A stretch of 64,000 bases of DNA from Acrocarpospora phusangensis (GCF_016862995.1 NZ_BOOA01000032.1:1-64000); one strand, 5' to 3'; shown: positions 42,627 to 51,535, numbered from the stretch's first letter. Numbers and translations: made by a program. Notes: generated from the sequence alone by a model not told the origin.

Positions 42627-43490
42627 ATGATGGGTAGTGAACTTCCAGACGCCGTAGCACGCCAAGTCATGGCGGATGTCATCAACGAAAGCAAGCGCGC
42701 CGCCGGCCTCACGATGCCCCCCGCAGAGGGCACTCAACACCTGCTCGCCCCTCTGGCCAAGGCTATCGCTGCCGACCCCGACGCGTCCGAGGCCCTGGAC
42801 GCCATGCTCACCGTCATCCGCGAGCATCAGGCACTCGATCCACTCCCGGTGGGCGAATCGGCACGACTGGTCGGCATGGCAAACGTAGACCTGCACCCCG
42901 GGACCAACATAAAGTCGGCGCCTTACGACGGCGGCGGCGCAAACGGGCCCGCACAGAGCCACTACAATCCCGAGACTGGCAAGTTCGGGCTCACCGGTAA
43001 TGCGGGCGCCATTCAGGGCGGACAAGGCGATCACGTGTATTCGGTGTGCTGGCTAACCTGCGCCGTCACCGCGCCACAGAGTCGAACGGTCGACGCCCGC
43101 GCCGTCGTCAAGTGGGAAGCCCTGTGGAAGCTCGCCCATGTCGGAGTGGCGGAGGCCCTGGTCGGAGCAGGCCCCCGTGCGACGGCGAGGGCGGGCGTGA
43201 ACCTCCAGGCCTACGACTCCAACGGACCGGTCACCGACCTCGTTTCACACACACTCGTCAACCAGGACTATGCGGGCACGTCCACAAGCTGGCGAGAGAA
43301 ACAGAACGACGACGGCGGGTACGCGCCGCAGATGCAGGTCAGCTTCCAGCTGCCGGCCGGGCAGACCCGCTGGGTGAACGCGATCTTCTGGCTGGACCTC
43401 AACGCCTACTACTCTCCCATCTGGAACCAGGCGTCCAGCAGCCTGAGAATCAATGGTGAGGTGGTGTTCTTCGCCTTCGACGGCCTATAG
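42627..43490 (+). CDS. Orphan protein of unknown function
   Basis: About 287 residues with no signal peptide or membrane segment and no family I recognise. The N-terminal half is helical (ELPDAVARQVMADVINESKRAAG) and the C-terminal half is probably beta-sandwich (AVVKWEALWKLAHVGVAEALVG, VSFQLPAGQTRWVNAIFWLDLNAYY). A good Shine-Dalgarno (caggag) precedes tandem ATGs at 42627 and 42630. It sits alone in a decayed region, and codon bias is slightly weaker than around it, which suggests horizontal gain. Confidence 0.55.
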   Translation: MMGSELPDAVARQVMADVINESKRAAGLTMPPAEGTQHLLAPLAKAIAADPDASEALDAMLTVIREHQALDPLPVGESARLVGMANVDLHPGTNIKSAPYDGGGANGPAQSHYNPETGKFGLTGNAGAIQGGQGDHVYSVCWLTCAVTAPQSRTVDARAVVKWEALWKLAHVGVAEALVGAGPRATARAGVNLQAYDSNGPVTDLVSHTLVNQDYAGTSTSWREKQNDDGGYAPQMQVSFQLPAGQTRWVNAIFWLDLNAYYSPIWNQASSSLRINGEVVFFAFDGL

Positions 43491-43588
43491 CGCTCCGCCG
43501 TGACGGAGCAGCGCGCACTCACGTAGCCACCCCAGCACGGCCAGTCGGAGCCGCCCGGCCCATGTCACAAGGCCGGACCTACGACCGA

Positions 43589-43785
43589 TCAGCCAAACAG
43601 CTCCCACAGCCGGATGATCTTATTTTCTGTGACGGTGGCGAAGAGGGAGCCGTCAGGGCTGAAGGCCGCCGCGGTGGGCCACTCGTACGAGGGTGAGCCT
43701 GCGGTCCGTGCGCCAGCTCGTGAGCGGTGTGCTTGCCTGCCCGTCCCGCACCGGAATCTCGGCCCACTCAGCCACCGCGTCCGTC
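43589..43785 (-). pseudogene. WD40-repeat C-terminal remnant
   Basis: The last ~35 codons of this minus-strand frame read ..WPTAAAFSPDGSLFATVTENKIIRLWELFG then stop, a canonical final WD40 blade. Upstream the frame becomes unrelated and is closed by a stop at 43786. It is the tail of a lost WD40 protein. Confidence 0.65.
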
Positions 43786-44500
43786 ATGAAGACGAGCAGG
43801 ATCGATCCCCCGGTCCGAGCACCACCGCCATGACGAATGCCGCCATCAGGGCGTCGGTTAGCGCGTCGCCGGTGACGAAATTGACCATCGCCTGCCAGAC
43901 TCCGCCCAACAGCGCCAACCCGATCGCTATCCCGCTCGCGATCGAGAAGCCGAACAGCAGCTTGTTGAGCAGTGAGAAGATCCGCCGCCCGATCCGCAGG
44001 TCGGCGTAACCGGGCTGGTCATGCGCCCAGGTGTGGTCGGACCTTTCCCGATACGAGGTGATGATCACCACACCGCCGACGAGGAACCACCAGGAGAAGG
44101 CGTCCAGCGCCAGCGTGGCGAGCGCTCCTCCCCACGCCACGCTCGCCACCAGCACCAAGAGCATGGTGCCCGGTCCAGGAGGAGGTTGGCGGATGGTCAG
44201 GGCCGCGAGCCGCCACCAGGCGAAGTCCCTGACCCCGATGCTCTTGTCGCCCAGGGGTACCTCCTCGGCGTCGAGCCACAGGCCCAAAGGGCTGGACAGG
44301 GTCTCGGAGAGCGGGGTCGGCCCACCGTCGCGCAGCCGGTCGAGCAGACGGCCCCAGCCCGGATGCGGAACGGTCCGTACGAGGATGCCGTCCAGGTAGT
44401 CGGCGGCGGCAGCGGCCGACATGGGCTCCGCCTCGACCACGGCGGCCCGGCCCAGCGCCTGCGCAGCGGCGGAACGTCGCCCTGCGCTCAGGCTCCGGCA
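43784..44500 (-). pseudogene. NACHT-protein C-terminal/transmembrane remnant
   Basis: The readable frame (stop upstream at 44503) contains RAAVVEAEPMSAAAAADYLDGILVRTVPHPGWGRLLDRLRDGGPTPLSETLSSPLGLWLD. This resembles the region after the ATPase core in actinobacterial NACHT proteins. Two hydrophobic segment pairs follow (MLLVLVASVAWGGALATLAL, WWFLVGGVVIITSY). The NTPase domain is missing. A true short membrane protein starting at ATG 44440 cannot be excluded. Confidence 0.5.
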
Positions 44501-44503
44501 TCA

Positions 44504-44741
44504 CCGCGGCCGCGTCGGCCGACCCGTTCAACGACGAGGTGTTCTGGACCGGCGACCGCTCACCACGTCCCATAGACGGATCGTCACCGATCGGGCGCAA
44601 TCTGTCAGGAGATCTAAGAAACGGCTCCCAGGCTAGGCGTTCCCGCTGGGGCTTCACGGATTCGAACGGCAAGCCGGTGCGGCGACCATCGAAGAGCAGG
44701 GCATCCCCCCGGATGCGCCGCTCGAGAGAAGGAGCAAGCAC
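44504..44741. other. Region without a recognisable gene
   Basis: No coding region is supported here on either strand. The minus strand has a faint WD40-like RPIGDD..GRGERSPVQ string that may be further debris. The plus strand holds the Shine-Dalgarno gagaaggag for the hydrolase at 44742. Confidence 0.4.
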
Positions 44742-45461
44742 ATGAGCGTCACCACGACGGCCCCGGGCAGACCCACGATCGTGCTCGTGCACGGGGCGTT
44801 CGCCGAGTCGTCGAGCTGGAACGGCGTCATCGCCGGGCTGCTCGCCGACGGATATCCGGTCCTCGCGCTCGCGAACCCGCTGCGCGGCGTGGCCGGCGAC
44901 GCCGACTACCTCCGCGGCGTCCTCACCGACATCGAGGGCGACGTGGTCCTCGTCGGCCACTCGTACGGCGGCATGGTGATCACCAATGGCGGGACCGGGA
45001 ACCCCAACGTCAAGGCCCTCGTCTACATCTGCGGCTTCGCACCCGACGTGGGCGAGACCGCCGCCGAACTCTCCGGCCGCTACGAGGGCGGCACGCTCGG
45101 CGAGACCCTCGCCGTGGTCAAGCTGCCCGACGGCGGCACCGACCTCTACATCCGGCAGGACCGCTACCACCGGCAGTTCGCGGCCGACTCCACGGTCGAG
45201 GAGGCCGCGATCATGGCCGCGACCCAGCGCCCGATCACGGAGGCGGCGCTCATGGAGCCGTCGGGGGAGCCCGCCTGGAGGTCGATCCCCTCCTGGTTCC
45301 TGTTCGGCAGCGAGGACAAGAACATCCCGGCCGCCGCGCACCGTTTCATGGCGGAACGCGCCGGCTCCCGGCGGACCGTGGAGCTGACGGGCTCGCACAC
45401 GGTCGCCATCCCGGAGGCGGCGGCCGCCGTGGACATCATCCGCGAGGCGGCCCGGGGGTAG
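44742..45461 (+). CDS. Alpha/beta hydrolase
   Basis: A 239-residue alpha/beta hydrolase: oxyanion region IVLVHGAFAESSSWNGVI, nucleophile elbow VGHSYGG (Ser), Asp in FLFGSEDKNIP and His in TGSHTVAIPEA. This small pluripotent esterase group is common in actinobacteria; the substrate is unknown. The ATG at 44742 follows gagaaggagc. A strong terminator follows 11 nt after the stop. Confidence 0.88.
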   Translation: MSVTTTAPGRPTIVLVHGAFAESSSWNGVIAGLLADGYPVLALANPLRGVAGDADYLRGVLTDIEGDVVLVGHSYGGMVITNGGTGNPNVKALVYICGFAPDVGETAAELSGRYEGGTLGETLAVVKLPDGGTDLYIRQDRYHRQFAADSTVEEAAIMAATQRPITEAALMEPSGEPAWRSIPSWFLFGSEDKNIPAAAHRFMAERAGSRRTVELTGSHTVAIPEAAAAVDIIREAARG

Positions 45462-45471
45462 CGGGGGCGCT

Positions 45472-45505
45472 CCGAAGAACCCCGGCTCGAACCGGGGTTC
45501 TTCGG
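45472..45505 (+). terminator. Intrinsic terminator of the alpha/beta hydrolase gene
   Basis: A perfect 14-bp stem CCGAAGAACCCCGG/CCGGGGTTCTTCGG with a 6-nt loop, followed by GCTTTC. It is placed just after the hydrolase stop. Confidence 0.85.
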
Positions 45506-45726
45506 GCTTTCGGCCCTAAGGAATGTCGTGCCGCGGCGACGGGCACGTCCTGCTGGGGTTCTTCGGCTTCCGCTCGCGGGAATGTCGCGCTGCGGAGGTG
45601 GGGCGCGTCCTGCTGGGGTTCTTCGGCTTCCGCTCGCGGGAATGTCGCGCTGCGGAGGTGGGACGCGTCCCGCTTGGGGGCCTTCGACTTTCGCCTGGGG
45701 AACGTCGCGTTATGGGGCGGATGGGG
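45487..45726. repeat. 60-bp tandem repeat array, about four copies
   Basis: Units start near 45487, 45547, 45607 and 45667. The two central units (45547-45606 and 45607-45666) are nearly identical; the outer two are diverged. Each unit includes GGGGTTCTTCGG, which is also the 3' arm of the adjacent terminator, so the array may have grown from it. No protein is convincing here. Confidence 0.85.
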
Positions 45727-45787
45727 CACTGCTGTCGGAAACCTATTGTTGATGGGCCAGGCGCGGCTGCGGAGGGGGACGGATCTC

Positions 45788-46645
45788 ATGGACCGGGCAC
45801 GGCTCGCCGACTTCCTGCGTACTCGCCGGGAGGCGCTGCAACCCGAGGACGTGGGACTGCCACGCGGGAGACGGCGGCGGACCAGCGGCCTGCGCCGCGA
45901 GGAGGTCGCCGTGCTGTCCGACATGTCGATCGACTACTACAGCAGGCTGGAACAGCACCGCGGGCCGCACCCGTCGGAGCAGATGCTGAGCGCGCTCGCC
46001 CGCGGCCTCCGCCTCTCCCTCGAGGAACGCGACCACCTGTTCCGCCTCGCCGGGTACGCCACCCCGCAGCGCCACCTCCGCGCCGACCACATCAACCCGG
46101 GCATGATGCGCATCTTCGACGGCCTGGCGGACGCCGCCGCGCAGATCGTCACGTACCTGGGGGAGACGCTGAAGCAGACCCGCCTGTCGGTGGCGCTGAT
46201 CGGCGACGAGAGCCTGCACACCGGACTGGCGCGCAGCCTGCACTACCGCTGGTTCACCGACCCGGAAACCCGGGAGCTGTACCACGAAGAGGACCAGGAG
46301 GACCACACCAGGCTGATCGCGGCCAACCTGCACCGCGTCTACACGCGTGACGGCGCCGGCTCACGGGCGGCGGCCATCGTGGACGCGCTGCTGGACAAGA
46401 GCCCCGAATTCACCGCGATCTGGGGCGAACACCCGGTCACAGGCCCGTACTGCCCGCCGAAACGAGTCCGGCATCCCCAACTCGGGCTCCTGGAACTGCA
46501 CTGCCAGACCCTGCTCGACCCCGACCAGTCCCAGCTGCTGGTGGTCTACACGGCAACCCCGGGCACCGAGAGCTACGACAAGCTCCGACTGCTCTCAATC
46601 ATCGGCGCCCAGCCCGAGAGCGCCGGCGCCGGATCTACTTTGTAA
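45788..46645 (+). CDS. XRE family regulator with MmyB-like ligand domain
   Basis: A 285-residue third member of the XRE-MmyB family: RARLADFLRTRREALQ, GLRREEVAVLSDMSIDYYSRLEQHRGPHPS, and the C-terminal ..FTAIWGEHPV..VRHPQLGLLELHCQTLLDPDQSQLLVVYTATPG. The ATG at 45788 opens the HTH register, with ggaggggga upstream. It is convergent with the NAD(P)-dependent alcohol dehydrogenase gene, 6 nt between stops; it could regulate that gene. Confidence 0.88.
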   Translation: MDRARLADFLRTRREALQPEDVGLPRGRRRRTSGLRREEVAVLSDMSIDYYSRLEQHRGPHPSEQMLSALARGLRLSLEERDHLFRLAGYATPQRHLRADHINPGMMRIFDGLADAAAQIVTYLGETLKQTRLSVALIGDESLHTGLARSLHYRWFTDPETRELYHEEDQEDHTRLIAANLHRVYTRDGAGSRAAAIVDALLDKSPEFTAIWGEHPVTGPYCPPKRVRHPQLGLLELHCQTLLDPDQSQLLVVYTATPGTESYDKLRLLSIIGAQPESAGAGSTL

Positions 46646-46651
46646 AGGCCC

Positions 46652-47620
46652 TCACACGGTGATGACGATCTTGGCCTTCGCGTGCTCCTTGCTGAAGTAC
46701 CGCATCGCCTCCGGCACATCGCTCAACGCGTAGGTCCTGTCGATCGCCGGTGCGATCCGACCGGATTCGAGCATCTCCTTGAGTTCGGCGAGGTTGTCCG
46801 GGCTGGGTGACGCCATGAGGCTGCGCAGGCGATGCCGTACGAACGGGGCGAGCATGAGCGCGCTGATGAGCCGGCCCATCGGCCCGACCCACCGGTTGCC
46901 CTTCGAACTGGACAGGACGAGGATTCCGCGGGGGTTCAGCACGCGCCTGAAGGCGGATAACGAATGATTGCCCGCGAGGTCGAAGATGAGGTCGTAGCGC
47001 CGGTCGCCCGTGGTGAAATCCTCCCGGGTGTAGTCCACGACATGGTCGGCGCCGATCGAGCGGACCAGCTCCACGTTCCTCGTGCTGCACACACCGGTCA
47101 CCTCCGCGCCGGCCGCTTTGGCGATCTGGACGGCGAAGGTTCCCACGCCTCCCGATGCCCCGTTGATCAGGACTTTCTGCCCCCGCGCCAGCTCGCCCCG
47201 GTCCCGGAGGCCCTGCAGCGCGGTGTTCGCCGCCCACGGCACGGCCGCCGCCTCCGCGAAGCTCAGGTTGGCCGGCTTCGCGCAGAGCAGTTTCTCGGGA
47301 ACGCTGGCGTACTCCGCGAAGCCGCCGGCGGAGATCTCGGCGTAGACCTCGTCGCCCGGCCGGAACCGGGTCACGTTCTTGCCGACGGCTTCGACCTCGC
47401 CGGCGATGTCCCTGCCGGGCACCTGCCGCTTGGGGCCGCGCAGGCCGAACGCCAGACGGCCCAGGTAGGGCTCTCCGGTCATGGTCACCAGGTCGCCGTG
47501 GGTGACCGACGACGCGTGCACCCGGACCAGGACGTCGTCGTCGCCGGGGGTGGGTTTGTCGGCTTCGCCGATTCGCAGGACGTCGGGGGTGCCGTACTTC
47601 TCCTGGACGATCGCTTTCAT
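46652..47620 (-). CDS. NAD(P)-dependent medium-chain dehydrogenase (quinone reductase-like)
   Basis: A 322-residue zinc-independent MDR enzyme: MKAIVQEKYGTPDVLRIGE, PGRDIAGEVEAVGKNVTRF, and the Rossmann motif VLINGASGGVGTFAVQIAKAAGAEVTGVCSTRN. It lacks the zinc-ligand Cys/His set. Homologues reduce quinones or enones. It is the last of three genes in an ArsR operon, 14 nt after the small membrane protein. The ATG at 47620 has a clear agggag. Confidence 0.88.
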   Translation of the reverse strand: MKAIVQEKYGTPDVLRIGEADKPTPGDDDVLVRVHASSVTHGDLVTMTGEPYLGRLAFGLRGPKRQVPGRDIAGEVEAVGKNVTRFRPGDEVYAEISAGGFAEYASVPEKLLCAKPANLSFAEAAAVPWAANTALQGLRDRGELARGQKVLINGASGGVGTFAVQIAKAAGAEVTGVCSTRNVELVRSIGADHVVDYTREDFTTGDRRYDLIFDLAGNHSLSAFRRVLNPRGILVLSSSKGNRWVGPMGRLISALMLAPFVRHRLRSLMASPSPDNLAELKEMLESGRIAPAIDRTYALSDVPEAMRYFSKEHAKAKIVITV

Positions 47621-47634
47621 GATGGTCTCCCTGA

Positions 47635-47904
47635 TTATTCGACGGTTCGCAGGATCTGCTCGATGGAGGTGGCGCGGGTGCGCAGTTCGGCCAGGTCGGT
47701 CGCCGTGCGCTGCTGGGCGTCCTGGGTGTTCTCGGCGAGCTGCTCGTAGCGGCGTACGAGCTGGCGCAGGTCCTCCTGGACGGCGGCGGAGACCTTCAGC
47801 TTGCGGAACTCCAGCACGGTGGCCGCGGTGCCGATCAGCAGGATCAGGGCCAGCAGCGAGAGGCCGAGGATCAGGACCGTGCCCGGCCAGGTGGTGGTGT
47901 CCAT
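47635..47904 (-). CDS. Small membrane protein with coiled coil
   Basis: An 89-residue protein: one N-terminal transmembrane helix (TVLILGLSLLALILLIGTAATVL) followed by a cytoplasmic coiled coil (LRQLVRRYEQLAENTQDAQQRTATDLAELRTRATSIEQILRTVE). The function is unknown. It sits 1 nt after the ArsR stop and 14 nt before the dehydrogenase start, so it is cotranscribed with both. Confidence 0.75.
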   Translation of the reverse strand: MDTTTWPGTVLILGLSLLALILLIGTAATVLEFRKLKVSAAVQEDLRQLVRRYEQLAENTQDAQQRTATDLAELRTRATSIEQILRTVE

Positions 47905-47905
47905 G

Positions 47906-48244
47906 TCAGGTCTGCTCCTTGGAGGCGGGACTCTTGTCCGGGTCCGGGGTGAGGGTCTGGACCGCTTCGGCCACGGCCGAGGCGGTCAACTGCAGGTGGA
48001 AGTCGGTGACCTCGTAGTACTTCATGGCCTTGCCGTCCTCGGACAGCTCCAGGCTGCCGGTGATGAGCCCGGCCGCCTCCAGCCGCTGCAGGTGCATGTG
48101 CAGGAGCGGCCGGCTGATCCCGATGTCGCGGGCCATCCGGCTGACGTAGTCACGCCCTCCGGAGAGCCTCGCGACGATGCGCAGCCGCAGCGGATTGGCC
48201 AGTGCCGCGAGCATCACGACCAGTTCGTCACCGGTCGGTGTCAT
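47906..48244 (-). CDS. ArsR-type transcriptional regulator
   Basis: A 112-residue winged-helix regulator: LVVMLAALANPLRLRIVARLSGGRDYVSRMARDIGISRPLLHMHLQRLEAAGLITG. No metal-binding CVC motif is seen, so it probably senses something other than metal. First gene of a three-gene operon; SD gaaggagtgtc. An inverted repeat CTTCAC/GTGAAG at 48252-48283 lies just upstream. Confidence 0.87.
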   Translation of the reverse strand: MTPTGDELVVMLAALANPLRLRIVARLSGGRDYVSRMARDIGISRPLLHMHLQRLEAAGLITGSLELSEDGKAMKYYEVTDFHLQLTASAVAEAVQTLTPDPDKSPASKEQT

Positions 48245-48251
48245 GACACTC

Positions 48252-48283
48252 CTTCACCTGAAAGAAATCTCTTACATGTGAAG
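48252..48283. promoter_or_regulatory. Candidate ArsR operator
   Basis: CTTCACcTG at 48252-48260 and CAtGTGAAG at 48275-48283 form an imperfect inverted repeat between the ArsR gene and the divergent LtrA gene. It is AT-rich and close to the ArsR start, suggesting autoregulation. Confidence 0.45.
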
Positions 48284-48423
48284 CATAAGTCAGACATGCC
48301 GGATCTGGCTAGAGCGGTGAAACGGCCTGCCCGAGTGCCGCGATCATCTCGGTGGAGGCGGTTGAAGAGCTACGATCATTACCGGGTAAGCATGTAATCC
48401 CCCGTACGTGCTGAAGGAGACAG

Positions 48424-49590
48424 ATGTCGTCGTCACCGGAACCGCGATCGTCGCGTCTTCGTCTGCCGCGCTGGTTCTCCGAACCCGTGGTGCCCGTGTC
48501 CGACCACGAGGACCTGCGGGTCTCCAACCTGGAGCTCTTCTTCGACCTGGTCTTCGTCTTCACGGCCACCCAGCTGACCGTCCTGCTGGCCTCCGACTTC
48601 GGGAAGCTGCCGCAGGTCGTGCTGATGTTCGGCGTGATCTGGTGGATGTTCGCCGGCTACGCGTGGCTGACGAACGCCGTGCCGCCGGTGCGGGCGACCC
48701 GGCGCCTGTTCATGCTGCTGGCCATGGGCGGCTGGCTGATCGTGGCGCTGGCCGTGCCGGAGGCCTTCGGCGCGAAGGGCACCGGGTTCGCGATCGGGCT
48801 GTTCGTGGTGATCGTCGTGCACGGGCTGATGTACCTGCAGTCGACCATGCGCTTCCTGTCCATGTTCGCCTCCAACCTGGCCGGCGGGGTGCTGGTCCTG
48901 GTCGCCGCCGGGACCAGCGGGGTGCCGCAGCATCTGCTCTGGCTGGCGGCCCTGCTGGTGATGTGGGGTTCGCCGCTGCTGACGGGCCAGGAGGGGTTCC
49001 CGCTGCACCCGGGTCACGCGGTCGAGCGGCACGGCCTGGTCGTCATCATCGCGCTGGGCGAGTCGATCGTGGCCATCGCGGTCGGCATCGGCGACGCCCC
49101 GGGGCCGATGAGCGCCGCGACCATCGGCACGGCGCTCATCGGCCTGGCCCTCAGCGCCGGCATCTGGTGGGCGTACTTCCATCTGGACCTGGAACGCGCG
49201 GAGCACGCGCTGAAGCAGGCCACCGGCCAGGTGGCGCGGACCCGGATGGTGCTGCTCGGCTTCTTCTACGCGCACGTGCCGATCCTGCTGGGCATCATCG
49301 CCCTGTCGGCCGGCGTCAAGAAGGCCGTCGCCCACCCCGGCGACCCGCTGACCGGCGGCGCTTCCATCGCCCTGGCGGGCGGGGTGGCGGCGGTGCTGCT
49401 CGGCTCGGTGGCGTTCCGCGCCGCCCTCGGCCTTCCCGGCCGCCTGCTCCGTACGGCTACCGCCGCGGTGATCCTGGCCGCCATGCCCCTCGGCTGGATC
49501 ACGGGGGTGGGTCAGCTCGCGGTCACCGTCCTGCTGCTGACGGGCTCGCTGCTGCTGGAAGAACGCGCGGCCGCAGCACGAGGAGCGTGA
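48424..49590 (+). CDS. LtrA family membrane protein (low temperature requirement A)
   Basis: A 388-residue protein with the LtrA signature NLELFFDLVFVFTATQLT and about ten transmembrane segments, including VERHGLVVIIALGESIVAIAVG, the conserved GES block. The family is named from Listeria; its molecular role is not known. It is preceded by gaaggagacag. Its 3' end overlaps the convergent MFS gene by 68 nt. Confidence 0.9.
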   Translation: MSSSPEPRSSRLRLPRWFSEPVVPVSDHEDLRVSNLELFFDLVFVFTATQLTVLLASDFGKLPQVVLMFGVIWWMFAGYAWLTNAVPPVRATRRLFMLLAMGGWLIVALAVPEAFGAKGTGFAIGLFVVIVVHGLMYLQSTMRFLSMFASNLAGGVLVLVAAGTSGVPQHLLWLAALLVMWGSPLLTGQEGFPLHPGHAVERHGLVVIIALGESIVAIAVGIGDAPGPMSAATIGTALIGLALSAGIWWAYFHLDLERAEHALKQATGQVARTRMVLLGFFYAHVPILLGIIALSAGVKKAVAHPGDPLTGGASIALAGGVAAVLLGSVAFRAALGLPGRLLRTATAAVILAAMPLGWITGVGQLAVTVLLLTGSLLLEERAAAARGA

Positions 49591-50968
49591 CGGCGAAGGC
49601 CGCTGCGAGCAGCACGGCGGCGACCACGAAAGCCAGCCGGTAGCCCTCGGTGAGCGCGTCGGCCGTCCCCGCACCGCCGGACAGCAGGCCCTGCGTACGG
49701 GAGGCCGCCAGGGTGGAGAGCACCGCGACCCCGGAGGCCATGCCGATCTGCTGCGTGGTGTTGAACAGCCCGGAGGCCAGGCCCGCGTCGCCGGGTTCCG
49801 CGCCGGACATGCCGAGCCCGGTCAGCGCCGGGAGCACCAGGCCGCCGCCCGCGATGAGCAGCATCACCGGGAGCAGATCGGTGACGTAGTCGGCGCGTAC
49901 GGGGACGCGGGTGAGCCAGGCCATCGCCGCGAACAGGAGCAGCAGCCCGGCCAGCAGGACGAGGCGCTCGCCGAAGCGGGTGTTGAGCCGGGCGGAGACG
50001 AACAGGGACACGCCGCCGATGGCCACCGCGGCGGGGAGCATGGCCAGGCCGGTGGCGAGCGCGCCGTAGCCGAGCACCCGCTGGAGGAAGAGCGCGACGA
50101 TGATCTGGAAGGCGAACATGGCCGAGAGCGTGAGGACCTGGACCAGGTTGGCGCCCCAGACGTTGCGCGGGCGCAGGACGCGCAGCGGCATCAGCGGGGT
50201 CGCTGCGGTGGCCTGGCGGGCGACGAACGCGGCCAGCAGCAGGAGGGAGAGCGCGCCGAGTCCGAGGGTGTGGGGGGCGAGCCAGCCGTACTCCTCGATC
50301 TTGACGACGGTGTAGATGCCCAGCATCAGGCCGGCGGTGACGAGGACGGCGCCGAGGGCGTCGGCTCCGGCGGCTAGCCCGATGCCGCGTTCGGCCGGCA
50401 GGGCCCTGACCGCCAGGGCGACGGTGGCCAGCCCGATGGGCACATTGATGAAGAAGATCCAGTGCCAGTTGAGCGCGTCGGTGAGCACGCCGCCCAGGAC
50501 CTGGCCGATCGAGGCTCCGGCGGCCCCGGTGAAGCTGAAGACGCCGATGGCCTTCGCCCGTTCGCCCGGCTCGGTGAAGAGCGTCACCAGGATGCCCAGA
50601 ACGACCGAGGAGGCCATGGCGCTGCCGACGCCCTGCGCGAACCGGGCGGCGATCAGCGTGCCGGGCCCCGAGGCGGCCCCGGCCAGCACCGACGAGGCGG
50701 TGAAGACCGCGTTCCCGGCCAGGAACATGGTCTTGCGGCCGACGAGGTCGCCCAGCCGCCCGGCCAGGAGCAGCAGTCCGCCGAAAGCGATCAGGTACGC
50801 GTTGACGGTCCAGCTGAGCCCCGCCGGCGTGAAGCCCAGGTCCCGCTGGATCGCGGGCAGGGCCACGGTCACGATGCTGCCGTCCAGGATCGTCATCAGC
50901 ATCGCGGCGGACAGCACGGCGAGCGCCGTCCAGCGCGTACGGGCAGGGGAAAGGGAAGATCGCGGCAT
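49523..50968 (-). CDS. MFS drug:H+ antiporter, DHA2 (14-TM) family
   Basis: A 481-residue EmrB/QacA-like exporter with 14 predicted membrane spans. The first spans carry TILDGSIVTVALPAIQRDLGF and LAGRLGDLVGRKTMF (motif A), and motif C-like GAAGASIGQVLGGVLTDALNWHWIFFINVPIG follows. It would extrude hydrophobic drugs or a metabolite. It follows the MarR gene by 72 nt on the same strand, and a TAGTTCCGT copy of the MarR site lies in that gap. The start has caggagacggcc upstream. Confidence 0.92.
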   Translation of the reverse strand: MPRSSLSPARTRWTALAVLSAAMLMTILDGSIVTVALPAIQRDLGFTPAGLSWTVNAYLIAFGGLLLLAGRLGDLVGRKTMFLAGNAVFTASSVLAGAASGPGTLIAARFAQGVGSAMASSVVLGILVTLFTEPGERAKAIGVFSFTGAAGASIGQVLGGVLTDALNWHWIFFINVPIGLATVALAVRALPAERGIGLAAGADALGAVLVTAGLMLGIYTVVKIEEYGWLAPHTLGLGALSLLLLAAFVARQATAATPLMPLRVLRPRNVWGANLVQVLTLSAMFAFQIIVALFLQRVLGYGALATGLAMLPAAVAIGGVSLFVSARLNTRFGERLVLLAGLLLLFAAMAWLTRVPVRADYVTDLLPVMLLIAGGGLVLPALTGLGMSGAEPGDAGLASGLFNTTQQIGMASGVAVLSTLAASRTQGLLSGGAGTADALTEGYRLAFVVAAVLLAAAFAVTLLVLRPRVLPAAASPSAAGR

Positions 50969-51010
50969 GGCCGTCTCCTGTTCATGGGGAACAGAAGCGA
51001 CCGTAGCAGA

Positions 51011-51019
51011 TAGTTCCGT
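51011..51019. promoter_or_regulatory. Copy of the MarR half-site upstream of the MFS gene
   Basis: TAGTTCCGT matches the TAGTCCCGT of the inverted repeat at 51542-51585. It lies 43 nt before the MFS start, so the same MarR protein may act on both genes. Confidence 0.45.
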
Positions 51020-51040
51020 AACAGACGATCCCTTGCGGAC

Positions 51041-51529
51041 CTACTTGGCGCGCTGGCGGGCCCGCCGGGCGGTCTGCGGTGCTTCGGCGGGGGTGGCCAG
51101 CTGTCCCTCCGCCAGCCGGGTCATGATCCGGATGAGCGCCTCGCCGTCCTCCCCGGACAGCGCGTCCAGCGCCGAGCGGTGCACCCCGTCGACGATCTCC
51201 TGGCTCCTCCTGGCGACCTCCGCGCCCTTCTCGGTGACCACGATCACCCGGGCCCGCCGGTCGGTGCTGGACGGGCGGCGCTCGGCGAGCCCCGCCTGCT
51301 CCAGCGCGTCCACGGTCACCACCATCGTGGTCTTGTCCATGTCGCCCAGCTCGGCGAGCTGGATCTGGGTGCGCTCCTCCTCCAGGGCGTGCACCAGCAC
51401 GCAGTGCATGCGCGCCGTCAGCCCGATCTCGGCGAGCGCCGCCGCCATCCGCGTGCGCAGCACATGGCTGGTGTGGTCCAGCAGGAACGACAGATCCGGT
51501 TCGGTACGCGCGGGCGCCATGGCGATCAT
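51041..51529 (-). CDS. MarR family transcriptional regulator
   Basis: A 162-residue MarR protein: VHALEEERTQIQLAELGDMDKTTMVVTVDALEQAGLAERRPSSTDRRARVIVVTEKG. The C-terminus is basic (ARRARQRAK). It lies directly upstream of a DHA2 exporter, the classic efflux regulator arrangement. The ATG at 51529 sits 6 nt after TAGGAT; an internal ATG at 51520 is the alternative. It is probably autoregulated by the inverted repeat upstream. Confidence 0.9.
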   Translation of the reverse strand: MIAMAPARTEPDLSFLLDHTSHVLRTRMAAALAEIGLTARMHCVLVHALEEERTQIQLAELGDMDKTTMVVTVDALEQAGLAERRPSSTDRRARVIVVTEKGAEVARRSQEIVDGVHRSALDALSGEDGEALIRIMTRLAEGQLATPAEAPQTARRARQRAK

Positions 51530-51535
51530 CCCGCC

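Noticed and set aside
43784-44440. Intact membrane protein gene
   Set aside because: Its N-terminal half looks like the interior of a NACHT protein, and similarity continues upstream of the ATG to a stop, so a remnant is more likely.
45523-46350. Long open reading frame through the 60-bp repeats
   Set aside because: It exists because the 60-bp unit has no stops in that frame; the product is Gly/Arg-rich with no family, and codon bias is wrong.
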